NCBI GenBank assembly: GCA_947629795.1
Contig: CANRFC010000001.1
Location: 141,369-205,368, forward strand
DNA length: 64,000 nucleotides
DNA from: an uncultured Oscillospiraceae bacterium
GTDB lineage: Bacteria; Bacillota; Clostridia; Oscillospirales; Oscillospiraceae
Reading direction: 5' to 3'
In this document: piece after piece, positions 37,801 to 42,370 of the stretch
How positions within the stretch are numbered: the first letter of the stretch is position 1
How the letters are laid out: the number at the start of each line of letters is the position of its first letter
Program-made: the position numbers and the translations under genes
The notes under the pieces: generated by a model
Databases searched by the model: none
Told to the model about the DNA's origin: nothing
The model's input: only the letters and a program-made list of their open reading frames with translations

Positions 37801-40800
37801 CGCTCTCGGTGGCCGCGGGAGTCTCTTCGGGCACGGGGCTCTCGGTGACAACGGGAGTCTCCTCGGGAGCCGGGCTCTCGGTGGGCTCTTCCAAATTCAG
37901 GGTAGCGATCTCAGCCTCCGGCTCGGGGGTAACGACCTCCTCCTCCAGCCGGCGGACCACAGCGGTGGTGTGATAGACGCCGGTGTCGATGGCTACGATC
38001 CGAAGACCGTCCCGCTCAAAGTCTTCCCGGAAGCCCACGCCGACAGGGGTAATCTCGCCCTCATTCTGGAGCTGCTTGTTGTTGCCCACCTGGCCGTAGT
38101 TATTCTCGCCCCAGCCCCAGACCTTGGTCTCGCCGGTGTAGGTGCCGCTGCTTGCCACCGCAGCGGTGATGGCCGCGGCGTGGCCGCTGCTGCTTGTGGT
38201 ATTCGTGGAGGCAAGGCCCCATGCAGAGACCGCCACCACGCTGTTGAAAGTGGTCGCTGTGGTCGTATTATAAGGTATACAGTTCATGATCTGGGCGGCA
38301 TAATTGCGGTTCTCCAAGCTCTCCTTGGACACGCCGCTGCCCAGCTGGCCCATGCGGTTGTCACCCCAGGACCAGGCATTGCCGTCGGCGCTCATGGCCA
38401 CAGAGAAATGGCTGCCGGCGGAGATGGCCACGATCTTTTTCAGGAGACTGGTCCCATCCTCGCTCGCCACCACCTGGGTGGGCGTGGTGCAATAGGGGAT
38501 ACCGGCACTGGTCTTCGGCAGACCCGCCGCCGCAGTGTCGCCGATGCCCAGCTGGCCATCGTCGGCCCGGCCCCAGGCATAGACGGTACCGTCACTGGCC
38601 AGGGCAAGAGCGTGGTCCACGCCGGCAGAAATGGCGATGATGTTGCACAGGTGGCCCTTCCCGTCATTGTTGGCATCGCCCGCGGGAGCCTTCACCAGGG
38701 TGGGCTCGGTCACCTGAGTGCTGGGCTCTTCGGTCACGCCCAACTGGCCATAGGTGTTGGCGCCCCAGGCGTAGACGGTACCGTCCATGGTCAGCGCCAT
38801 GGAGAAGTCGTTGCCGGCGGACACCGCCACGATGTCGTCCATCACCTGGTAGGACCCGTTGCTCTGCCGGATATAGATGGGCTTGGGCTCACCGATCTCT
38901 CCCATGTTCTGGGAGCTCAGCTGGCCGTGAGAACCAGAGCCCCAGCCGTAGACCGTCCCGTTGCCCAGCACGGCAAGGGAGTGGTACTGACCGGCCGAGA
39001 CCATGGGCACGGCGCTCTTCATTTCAAAATAGTTGGGGTCCTCGCTCTCGCTGCTCTGGCGGTAGACGTCCCGCACCTCCAGAATGGCCGAGGCATATAC
39101 CAAACTGTAAAATTTGTCACGGCCCAGGGCATACACTGTGGTCCGGCCCTCGGCAGTGGGCTTCAGCTTCCCGGTGGTGGGGTCATAGGAAGCGATCCGC
39201 TCGTCCAGCACCGCCACCTGGCCCGCCTGCATGGTCCCGCCGGCATCCTGGATAAGGGCGGACATGATGCTGTCGATGTCAATGAGGTCGGGCTCATTGT
39301 CATTGATGTAACCCCGAATGACATAGCTCCGCCCATCGGGGCCCTGGTTCTGCCCGTTGAAGCGGCCCTTCATATCGGCGATCTGCTCAGCCACCGTCTT
39401 GGGCTGCTCCTCCACAGGCTCTTCGGTGGGCTCGGGAGAGGGCTCGGGCTCCTCCAGGGTCTGGGCCTCGTTGTCCATCACGGTCTCGCCCCAATAGTAG
39501 GCGGCACCGTAGGTACGGATGCTCTCATTGCTGCGCATATGTACTCCGAAGAAGGCCTGGACCACATTCTCCGGCAGCTCCTCCTGAGCGGCCTCATCCT
39601 CCTGGGCCTCAGCGGAAGCGGAGGGAGTTGCCTGGGCGTCATCGCCGGCGGTCTCCTGGGTCTCGGCAGCGGGAGTGGCCTCGGGCTCGGCGGAGGGAGT
39701 CGCCTCGGCGTCGTCTCCGGTCTCCTCAGGGGTGGGAGCCAGAGCGGGAGGCTCGTCCTCGATGATCTCCCCGGTGGGCTCGGCAGAGGGCTCTTCAGAA
39801 GGTGCGGCAGAGGGCTCCGCAGAGGGTACAGCGGAAGGCTCGGCAGTGGGAGTCGCCGAGGGGACCGCGGAGGGGACCACACTGGGCTCGGCAGAGGGCA
39901 CGACAGTGGCCTCTGCCGAAGGCTCGGCAGAGTTCTGGGTCCCCAGCAGATTGAAACCGGTGTCGCCAGCCTCGGTCTTGGTGGCGTCGTCCCCGGTCTG
40001 CTCCTGCAGGGCGTTGATGACCTGGTCCACGTCCACCGTAGAGTCGGCTGCGTTGATGATCAGACCCTCGGCCTTGGCCCGCTCCTCAAAGGGGGTCAGG
40101 TCATAGACCGACTTGGACTGCACCAGGCCCTCCTTATAGAGCTCCCACAGGAAGTCCTGGACCTCCTGGGGCTGGTCGGCGATGCTCTTGGTGCCCACTT
40201 CCTCGGCGCTGGGGCCGGAAAGGGCGGTATCGGTGGTGCTGCCGGCGTTCTCGCCGAAGAGGGCCGCGATCTGCTCGTCAGTGAGGTCGGCAATTTGTCC
40301 GTTATTATTTAAGGTAGTGGCGGCGGGAATGGTCACCTTGGGCCGCTCGCCGGTCCAGGTGAGCTTGGCCCGGCAGGAGATCATGGGGGCCCGGTCCCGG
40401 GTGCCCTCGTAGATGGTCCAGCTCACAGGCTCGATGGAGAGACTGTCGCTGTAATCCTCGTCCTCCATGGCGGCTTCCCACACGAACTGCTGCTTCAGCT
40501 TCAGGGCCGCCTCGGCAGAGGGCCGCTTGGAGAGCCGCTGGCTCTCGCTCAGGCCCTTGATGTACTCCCGCTGCTCGTGGGTCAGGTAGGTCACCCGGTC
40601 CAGATCCACGCTGGTGGGGATAAAGGCCGCATACTGATCCAGGGTCAGGCCCAGATACTGGATGTCGGTCATATAAGCAGTGACCTCGATGGTATCCTCC
40701 CCTTCCGAGAACACCACAGCGGACGGATCCAGGGTCAAGGGCATGGCAATATCCGCCGACCCCAAGTCATACTTGGAAGCGACGGTGTCCACACTCGACT

Positions 40801-40939
40801 GACCCCTGTCCTTGGTCTGGGCCACCGCGGCAGCCAGGTCTTCCGCCTGGGCCGTGGGGACAAGGCCGGTGAACAGGGAGAGCGTCATTGATGCAGTTAA
40901 GATCCCCGACACGATCCGTGCGGGCAGGCGATCCAGCAT
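16838..40939 (-). CDS. Giant secreted RCC1-repeat (beta-propeller) protein, N-terminal part up to an in-frame TAG
   Basis: ORF track 16838..40948 (-), 8036 aa. ATG at 40939 is preceded by an AAGGTGAG Shine-Dalgarno and is preferred over the GTG at 40948. N-terminus MLDRLPARIVSGILTASMTLSLFTGLVPTAQAED looks like a signal peptide. Dozens of RCC1 motifs (V.AWGDN..GQLG / AAG..H..AL..DG) occur throughout, with interspersed GFNL Ig-like modules. Confidence 0.95.
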   Translation of the reverse strand: MLDRLPARIVSGILTASMTLSLFTGLVPTAQAEDLAAAVAQTKDRGQSSVDTVASKYDLGSADIAMPLTLDPSAVVFSEGEDTIEVTAYMTDIQYLGLTLDQYAAFIPTSVDLDRVTYLTHEQREYIKGLSESQRLSKRPSAEAALKLKQQFVWEAAMEDEDYSDSLSIEPVSWTIYEGTRDRAPMISCRAKLTWTGERPKVTIPAATTLNNNGQIADLTDEQIAALFGENAGSTTDTALSGPSAEEVGTKSIADQPQEVQDFLWELYKEGLVQSKSVYDLTPFEERAKAEGLIINAADSTVDVDQVINALQEQTGDDATKTEAGDTGFNLLGTQNSAEPSAEATVVPSAEPSVVPSAVPSATPTAEPSAVPSAEPSAAPSEEPSAEPTGEIIEDEPPALAPTPEETGDDAEATPSAEPEATPAAETQETAGDDAQATPSASAEAQEDEAAQEELPENVVQAFFGVHMRSNESIRTYGAAYYWGETVMDNEAQTLEEPEPSPEPTEEPVEEQPKTVAEQIADMKGRFNGQNQGPDGRSYVIRGYINDNEPDLIDIDSIMSALIQDAGGTMQAGQVAVLDERIASYDPTTGKLKPTAEGRTTVYALGRDKFYSLVYASAILEVRDVYRQSSESEDPNYFEMKSAVPMVSAGQYHSLAVLGNGTVYGWGSGSHGQLSSQNMGEIGEPKPIYIRQSNGSYQVMDDIVAVSAGNDFSMALTMDGTVYAWGANTYGQLGVTEEPSTQVTEPTLVKAPAGDANNDGKGHLCNIIAISAGVDHALALASDGTVYAWGRADDGQLGIGDTAAAGLPKTSAGIPYCTTPTQVVASEDGTSLLKKIVAISAGSHFSVAMSADGNAWSWGDNRMGQLGSGVSKESLENRNYAAQIMNCIPYNTTTATTFNSVVAVSAWGLASTNTTSSSGHAAAITAAVASSGTYTGETKVWGWGENNYGQVGNNKQLQNEGEITPVGVGFREDFERDGLRIVAIDTGVYHTTAVVRRLEEEVVTPEPEAEIATLNLEEPTESPAPEETPVVTESPVPEETPAATESVKPEETPEVTEVPTPEETDKVTEEPTPEETDKVTEEPVPEETDKVPEGDKSEEPSTPAGPSQSVTGEEEQKEDNSTSTSEQSEGGDVAMPEDETVEGQDLDLELLATEIGTQAVSLDSEIMTAAEEAALMEQIKKDQSTETEAENKTEAEDKTETESNTETEDKTETENKTETENKTEDENSTEDENKTVTENKTEDENSTEDENKTVTENKTEDENKTEDENKTETETGEKEENTNKVEEDQSKQETEGTDEQPLEPEPSVGDLMEEEGISLLAETAEPEPTTKLVPKYYAYGWGYDNYGELGQGSESGNKLQLNPLQILRSEPDESVPGATVEKDSHNTVVGVSAGFGYTIYWLEDGTVMGTGYNYARELGADIAIQEMGVTGDLNKDQTLPVRVGAGIGKELLFNKVWVYTTDEDPDTGVTERLLTARYAEHLGSMPLTDADKALAPQAEYIPESKLMSVLPITDRQDVVVFREGIQRFYTVGFNLVERDRTEPTPEWVTGVDYDKSEFNVDEGIADVDLVEDYNAFVPETKLNDAHIMPTSNEEAPKYGLTTLSAQEILAAEKLDEDAYRGSFQLSVKDADNFTTPTVKAGDGFVVALKSDGSVWSWGDNSYGQLGIGFTGSQTPFTTYPAPVKGLNNTTKRLNLIEEIAAGYHHVLARTSDGSVYAWGDNSKDQIGQGADADKAYAFPVQVKAGNSILFNEGVTYLTGATSLAAGAAHSMALLGNSDGFIYTWGDNSHSQLGSGYNRAATGMTRSEPSQVMHDLNATDPQERYLSGADFVVAGAYHSLAVGKFHTSGGDIMSDATSMMGWGDNTYGQLGYDRRQTENDPDTNLPLFYTFTPDEAKLADSNSPVSGIVKVAAGERHTILISGEGDACRVRVMGDNTYGQCGHTLYENREYMNFAADLYSGETSSSNLIKDAVDVAAGQYFSVILRANGDKENDLTENKVYAFGYNSDSQLGTNPEMEVNKDSYKNNISRDLKEIPVNGNKGVITSVAAAGGYGLALTDVGEVFSWGANATGQLGEFSLVDRAATAHVGFEEAYIPHVAGVINYGGNVDHEVTVAIELDHEAYPDSKQQYDYKLVLNTPVATEFALTRVSEEDSEGRTLYRNNAVKGGNYSVMARKITSSGGETEGETVEALWEDTGADVVVSKGIEEREPVIVDFFTVNFELNPINLDGNDSELIATYGMPGQEESISSGDIVWGNKKLVIRAVGHNGVVDDYKYSWSDAVENSKNEPVVTTVARTEGSPVMDGIYTIESLHDTLDLTCTITGPTVENAGLTLYKDNNAWNNSGKTLWLVSDFIAIQLEEGSNGAFSVEKVPNGVYRIIDGDVTLKTTDDPAEEGRGEVDSIEGYDTGMTMHVGSGESTVMEYFTLDYSITPSGGVSWAYLRAYYGKTTTDENGKTVISAVEAPVGSKAPNDYKYYLKSGTPVLKGAPLVFKAYGAPRFDNLYKPTFQWSPTNMEDLHMSVAAANNQTMVYQVTVPGAKLEVAATSTAESRPQELVKFTLDGQEWADRNDAEDGYVTVQSATGRGTDATNTGDVVWASYRLQHKAGGVYVGEVPQDVYFVYIDEVQVPGAVADALQTSAVVMANLKYMTINYSVTVMGENHGAIPFVGTTTLTIESYDQSKDSGTEVVRVTADATQDVPLDSIRVPVYEAHTDVGGPVNLGVVISAVTDDPSHAYDYTWTVVYGGSGPSSGTQGSVPGNTSSVVVTENVTSKGQTVAGLSELSTDKAVTINIMVVDKGAAAGGISLLSVDEPIDVQAEGGKQEDFTEQQEPEPEVELTSAPETEPESEAAAQSAEPKAADSSITHTLTEVEGREPQAMVVGEYTQATLLLGSEIELVSGDTVDITGTIEDYLSDFRLRGNKQDSITYINTTVAGDKAQPYLTVPTEETEMDEDGNEVVVNAEELAVNKGANFTITSSNPNVVSVNGYTLTAGETVGKAVVRIYNEETKRSVMLSVHVINVEDSKTDAGKYVYRSTPAIALGNSFSVALKADGTVWTWGDNSQGQLGIDDMTTVYSDAPVKVVDVNGVALSDIVAIAAGYDHAVAVDRTGKVYAWGSNTTGQLGVEPYPPKVNEEDENAPDPVLYLPYANVISTDGVLGQVTSLAAGKGFTLLLTARGTVWGLGRNDKGQLGTGYLGDVVGFDSVRASVLGDLADPKIDAQPKPYYLDSLFLYEKYLYDLVNGGESSFIKIQGNQDIMLEYYVDKDTFEVTLKVPEYIGGEMASYNDYLTALRLYDLAKTQVASFKPIIKVQGGEWADGSDPTVPTTLIRDESWELAKPSYSGAKWTFEDYQAALAVYDDREHTLQNGKPCESAPTFNQYTVVPTQVVEGQSASAGYYLSNIIRISAGEGHAVALRSDGAVYAWGDNTYGQLGTDLDYTLEASLAEENVGGTFSYRAPIRIVAGGYNTADKANEFTAFRNNKSISYMNNVVGISAGGNHTLLLLDGGQVWSFGADRYGQLGSDAAYTDTFDIADMEPSEDVEVPPTADELVDPKTSVRREAAAVQVVNPEGTSLVGAVDVAAGGVSSLALAQDGGVYAWGSNAHGQLGLKEDYNDSTTFTAFRASAMLIDRGASEDKDDAANQNFADAIRIAVGGAHAAALKDDGYVWNWGDNSHGQLGNGSTDTAYTHVQAGDGDSKTLLLDKYEVYNADDTLSHSYSQTRPMGYDNPAQLSMDEGQYLSFDLKDVINSHRTGFNLLHDNENVTITSTDALAVGVSDPSVLTATRDEGAQVVLKPNKLGLTSVYIDYNEGEENTETASTNMMVLPVWVRHIQRDAGAGSDDPDAIAAAPMVAAGTNHSLALDSMGQVWAWGDNSQGQLGISNDVNGGTAYLTAPVQILKDLKDENGKALTFTYIAAGDQFSLAVDNQGQVWSWGNNDMNQLGRGNARPEEVVNWQPARVIAGTSAMAEILGTAVVTKQYDEEVGNTVQTHVYSETDRIIAVAAGSHHAVALSVSGYLYSWGDNTYGQLGYNARKTTMSSFARRMAKGAAPSTSNYVEEVVSVDAGGDNTIILLSNGTVFTVGRNDKGQLGQQNSRDIYNHYSFVKVRQGESTNPRDSKDSSMNKVVAVAAGWNHQVVLRLDGKIYAWGDNSKGQIGTLKAPEAEQPPVETLDETAGETPAEPVEVPTYTDMATLMTDPDGLTIGGGSETDPANPYYGQQIAAGFNSTFTKVQDLRVVEPLKQVKTLAWGDNSMGQHGNYGPGAGETAVKNGTPIDQDNTVPRDENGKVVGAQTDYDYMRDVMTFAIGENHMLLVNDDGVVFAAGDNTYGQLGDFTTDAWNYPVVVGDLSYETIIAMGHTDSDTTVRLLSPQVTLVENEKLYFDLASMSFVWNKGFNLLQHIPVGEISSGDLRFLSLDAGLIDQNQDATSDGTVVFNANDDETLRRYGETFIQIYHPETGRTLLLRVVVKQKSDEYTTAPQVAVGSRHTVALRSDGTVWAWGRNQEAQLGDNTFVDRAYPVQMVDADGNPYQRIKAVAAGDEFSLLLTDEGKVIVVGLLTGVTSNFIHIPTAQEKLQAELALRPEKAAMLRSGETGSTAYQVVPFNEDGVLPPESIPTGSTQDGYVVKLFEYRVKSLDRDGYETYEGETKYDVNATFTMTEAEKAEHDADETLYRYYWPGYHYINSTGDNCGLFMDIPETCPICETPSATGHNITRETQAATGSQFQPVQTTVSFNVTYGEPDGEPQKCYYYEIMDDQAQKVIHKLTQEFEYNGTTYLVEPGFNSAAPGAYMIERPITAGGQSGTVYIWTKLENREYTTFTGYLNISCNHYPTTTFHYDPLDTITPLHCPMDPTCPSVGQEAFTLIYEDSYDVWYNREMSDGKTKTVDVNHWNDPEQPDVPEDQWRYRIWRCDRHGHIIFDYYDLGEDISTPGRGVLAVGEGEDAVELTDIIDIAAGKDHVLALTRGGQVYAAGSFSRGELGQNDTKQYNGAVQVKGFKSKGFLEHVIDVAAGDQYSVALLDNGTLYAWGDNTYGQLGLGRMIPDAEVDGQIVDVNYSSTPIQVMSGEYEVDASAQFNILSGVAAIAAGDHHVSAIATEFKTTTTTTEPAEGETEPTTTVTHTAQRSVFSWGDNSKGQLGVTLEGADIALQPMRVPGTGDSVSLDAGTAHTVARQADGTVLAWGDNARQQLSDGQADEYGHVTVSDGEAVTASGEAEKVIIAAAGGNHSVIVLANGRVLSFGDNTFSQLGIAASGSGNLESPAADDVRSAPTYTGDQAAQFLEFQFDGKYTRNGYDAITLVWSENEDEAVTILDQASRENYAGFNLLTNEVDKQPVSLADDYQGLRFISSDESVVIVEKKGDTWRVRNAEKTYSDFQKMGEVSIAAVDSQGNVLSVFRVKVLGTYTDPDDPTKTTTRFTVPMVVSSETATVALKADGTVWTWGLGAYTVPSGENKGKQIELRNPTQLGTLENVVQIAAGKNHFVALKANGTVYTWGDNTYGQTGIYTSEEEYYKTIVSDLNSQNEPITTRINRYARVQYIDFPTNLTEHLASREQHDIVKTEAGAYDFENEPMTLPTIVAVAAGDHHTLLLDETGNVWAFGDNSKGQLGVGDKEYDYTTRLTTVNVPEKEVDSARYTPTRVLKGTSASSTYYLSNVIAIRAGGDSSGVVLSNGTAYTWGYNDKGQLAVAASGDVMVPVPVSGAADQGGVGALRNVVDLSMGKDHSLYQVVTYLGDRPEDHVEEQTPSDEDVGTLALPAPDDEVDPGMSVIPVGELTMTVYAAGSNEYGQLGQGKPGASVYTYVCTTEGCTNASTVLEGTSSTITCSGCGAELTGHLKTQGLANSVAPLRVVDTEGNFLTGVRQVSAGNGYSLALCSDILHGGEIDKDTGVHDSKLYAWGRNTVGQLGQGQSDGKGNMVQPADTTAAALVRKGGTVSMVEIVGYGETLPDGTERKAEYIRENLLISAGNLTTQLVQEDGTVWFTGENSGHQGADFTTEDRSVPTQTGLGTFYSLIIGKANMYQHDDLNTPMEPVYDAATKTWTWPPKTVTTRERMPRSVTMYDDQYLWIDEQDLRQAFSSGFNLIDPEFERRLPLDAIIEYTSSDPSIADFKYVNGTLYLVPTGESYGRIIITLRNKRDAYWGDYEVIILPSDNFQGVIPEAAVTVISANNANIALQADGTVWQWGQFTLRVNNRGSWDASTKDIRQHGTYTVTYEMPTQVSFSGMADGEHIVQIDGYDRTFMALSNLGNVYVWGSNDYGQFGDGTYNSYGWTGSSYSIYQVSYDSMVGHKVKGIGPGTPGGTIYNISMGKGFALAVGEGGYVWAWGLNDKGQQGKDAQGQWAYYTAHSNTDFCPYTEDDVELEMKDDGTLGYPEGKEVHPIVYTTPHKVLGLESLDYLKNITRVAAGDGFALALRSDSTLFAWGDNSYGQLGVNSNTGSLHAIQVKPGEYDADAAYFRDVIEIDAGAGYAMALTRNGEVYTWGNGANGRLGNGSTENKSLPSKVLIPDNLMATAIYAGANHAMVMAIPRTVRQESAESGIPDLDKPETLSQGVNNQVWAWGYNSNRQLGNNTDVTYSATPVRVLAGDCVTYNDDGTTRDYFSTAIAVAAGGTHSVLVDWDGEIYVVGHYGWGKYDQGAGDEVIEADSVLPDRFGPDETKMYRWYVDGKRMPSYYTLKVFVDVDAYTKALQNPATVPAVSGTTLDVPFAQLVQDYDYTYSLRHGADRLPFDMDSIDGLVLEVSDPSVIKAELYTDETSGAVAGIRVTSVGIGWANLLITNTKTGFSMMLAFNVTEVSLALHATATPMVSAGEDFAIALRANGDVYVWGSLGRYWNTYNRSSGYGSWKNSYSQTPIKVSNISGAIQVSAGYDHALILTNAGTVYALGRNDYGQLGNGTWDYYKYSDGGQGSSDYGSYFSYTTSFTDAVQVSGITNAGQVVAGKYFSAAVDRTTGEVYVWGRNYFTEVRGNTDYNDNATAHTSYWNYGAHDGSANGYAIRRIFTSPVKLRAGYSASHTESVSGSVGYQHNTILTNIFQVSARDASLVMLRMDGKVFVVGQNDIPAGTWATALPDGGANSASNALLGAGYTDAAGTHLYTTKQYNPYPVAAGSSGQGQLSHVLDLESGSTHTLALQSTTTRTEETTQTTHTYTCPTCGKTFTDENIGSQIKVETVTDETTGDVTTTVTLTCDGTIPATAEGEADTPCTYDDVLTADNITETTVTIPATTTQGRRVLSWGANDQSQLGVTGDSTGTIQVMTTDAVTGGNITDLLRVYAGGHTNAAVRNTATSAGLTSSASLTNTAWVWADNGQYQAAQGVLDPAVSVFTAGQEPVQGDSHNTLPERSGKLNRVYDLALGENATYAVQTEGSVWAWGLQGSSRVYRLGTFKSGDQATPVQVGAEDFYELLVDDAAMYTYEISGVSDAYTKYTRKLSETYQASTTYDPHTNKAASTDSEGNTVPADFVNPLGHHVKMLPFQELEIDLTTIYLHLDWGFNLRVDAEDRAAARDYLTVTSSNSELLTVTYLDESGNVITDLTGENEPAKVRLTPNREPGAFGTVSVVIKDAYNGVQGLILVSLLPSVGEDTTDQGMNLIGLSDNSNDRIITVPQVVTVGPQNPEAPWSDSDPNKVPHTWNTTYALSSSGELYAWGDNYRGQMGNGRQGILNSTSVDTPMLVATGVLQIAAAAHSAVIVKTDGKAYQVGYRAPQWETRGSSTLGTQDSVGAYYADFTAVDIPGTVIKVGVGTNLSSRPTAIDYSKDTWVSNQYFYALNSAGDVYFWYLQSFNDDYTHSIRFTNYSSAVKVNYGHRNSYWDTTSLSHIVDIAAGEGGLLALSANGSVYFSTIGEGLGGHYYGYIDDWGNNDWDLRAHRLVGSGVGGYFDTAAAVTVGTQRLMLTQDGQLYRVDNQAYADPFLREAKAAAALKGYDAKFENGYYVFTKTAPAEPEAPAETASLDPADLPAVTAGETAPETGTDETGTAGDETLNETEDPGVETAEIYYFHLTGATNGVNNNAAYGTLYVSAADGSKALVEKDLTLV
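37120..37400 (-). repeat. Coding tandem repeat (ENKTEDENSTEDENKTVTENKT...) in the N-terminal linker
   Basis: 18-nt units encoding 6-aa ENKTED-like repeats, including a 54-bp unit duplicated in tandem (copies aligned from ~37171 and ~37225). Confidence 0.85.
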
Positions 40940-41009
40940 CTCAGTCACTCACCTTACCGTGGATTTTCCCGAAAAAGGGCATAGCGATACCACTCTAATC
41001 GTATCCTAT

Positions 41010-41038
41010 ATTATGCCATTAGTTGACGTAAAAATCAA
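41010..41038 (-). promoter_or_regulatory. Candidate sigma70 promoter for the giant RCC1 gene
   Basis: Minus strand TTGATT - 17 bp - CATAAT, about 70 bp upstream of the ATG. Confidence 0.5.
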
Positions 41039-41313
41039 GAGGGTGACACTATTTTTTTCTCCATTTTTTGGGTTTTTCTTTCTATATCAGACTTGCTTAA
41101 CAGTATTTGATAACTTTTTTATAAGAAAAGCAACATTTTGCACTTTCTTTCCACCATTTTTTCCACATTTTTGGAAAAATCTCCCTTTTCCTTGGGCCCC
41201 AAGGGTTTGCGCTTCCCCTTATCCCTCATTTTGAGGGGGCAATAACATATTCTTCTGTCAACCGCTTTATCAGACGTCTCTCCCTGCTTTTTGTTCCCAA
41301 GATCTGCCCAAAA

Positions 41314-41356
41314 CGGAAAATTGCCCCAGGCCGTGGTCCTTCCACGCCTGGGGCAA
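41314..41356 (-). terminator. Rho-independent terminator downstream of the DUF3343/yedF pair
   Basis: Minus strand ATTGCCCCAGGCGTGGAAGGACCACGGCCTGGGGCAATTTTCCG: long GC-rich hairpin plus U-tract. Confidence 0.75.
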
Positions 41357-41445
41357 TCGTTCGGTCTTATGGCACTACCTTAAATACATACACATACGCT
41401 CCCATCGGAACATCCCGGCCGCTCCCGATCCCTTCTGGGACACAC

Positions 41446-41700
41446 TCAGAGCTTCCGGCAGCGCAGCTCTTTCCCGCTTCCGGTGACGGAATATAGTGTC
41501 CATCCCTGGATATTCGTCATAAAAAGGGCATCTTTGACCTTTTCCACGTCCTCAGCTTCCACACGCAGCGCAATGCCGCAGCCGGCAGTGACCTGCCGCA
41601 GCGCCGGCATCACCACCACCGGGCACACTCCCTTGAGGGCCCGCTGGGCGGCCATGGCGCCGCTGGCCGAGGCAAAGGTCACATGACACCAGTCCATCAC
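41446..41700 (-). CDS. DUF3343 family putative Se/S carrier-like protein
   Basis: 84 aa, MMDWCHVTFASASGAMAAQRAL...TAGCGIALRVE; ATGA overlap with the upstream yedF. Confidence 0.75.
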   Translation of the reverse strand: MMDWCHVTFASASGAMAAQRALKGVCPVVVMPALRQVTAGCGIALRVEAEDVEKVKDALFMTNIQGWTLYSVTGSGKELRCRKL

Positions 41701-42296
41701 AGGGTGATCACTTTGGGATGGGCCCCCATCTCGGTGACGATGTCATACATATTGCTCACCGTCCCCGCCTTCAGCGCATCGGTCAGGCCATAAAAGTTCA
41801 GGCAGGTGCCGCACACCAGCACCTTCACGCCCTTGTCGATGAGCGTCTTCAGGTGTTCGGCCACCTGCTCGTCCCCGGTGGGCAGCTTTACACCGGCGTT
41901 CATGAAGATGACGGCGGCAGGAGGCTGATCCACCTGGGTCAGGGTGTAAAAATACATCCGCATGAGGTTGCCCCCCAGCTCCCGGTCCCCGTCTCCGATG
42001 ATATCCCGGCCCACGAACACCGCCCAGTCGCCTTCCGTAGGGGCGGCAGCGCACTGGATCTGGGGCTCCGGGCCCCGGACGGCACTCTCTCCGCCGGTGA
42101 GAGTCAGGGTGAAATCTCCCTCTCCCCCGCCGACAACGGCGGTATAGCCCTGGCTGGCCGCCAGCCGCTTCACGTTCTCCACTGCAGCGGCGTTGTCCAC
42201 CCGCACCGTCAGCTCCCGCTCCCCCGCGTCCATGGCCTGTTTGGTCAGGATCACGGGCTTGGGACAGGCCAGACCTCTGGCATCGATCTCCTTCAT
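41697..42296 (-). CDS. yedF: Selenium metabolism protein YedF (TusA/SirA-like N-domain plus DsrE-like C-domain)
   Basis: MKEIDARGLACPKPVILTKQAM (TusA-like CPxP motif); C-terminal GVKVLVCGTCLNFYGL. Confidence 0.88.
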   Translation of the reverse strand: MKEIDARGLACPKPVILTKQAMDAGERELTVRVDNAAAVENVKRLAASQGYTAVVGGGEGDFTLTLTGGESAVRGPEPQIQCAAAPTEGDWAVFVGRDIIGDGDRELGGNLMRMYFYTLTQVDQPPAAVIFMNAGVKLPTGDEQVAEHLKTLIDKGVKVLVCGTCLNFYGLTDALKAGTVSNMYDIVTEMGAHPKVITL

Positions 42297-42370
42297 ATTT
42301 CTGCCTCCCTTTCCTTTTGATTTTCACCCATTATACTCCCTCTTCCCGCAAAAGAAAACCCTCATTTAAG

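Noticed and set aside
36936-37973. + strand 345-aa Ser/Val/Leu-rich ORF
   Set aside because: Antisense to the ENKTED/PEET linker repeats of the giant gene.
179-40312. + strand 13,377-aa ORF
   Set aside because: Register-aligned antisense shadow of the RCC1 gene; translation is low-complexity Gly/Val/His/Ala-rich with no domain signal, and it exists only because TTA/CTA/TCA are absent in the sense strand.
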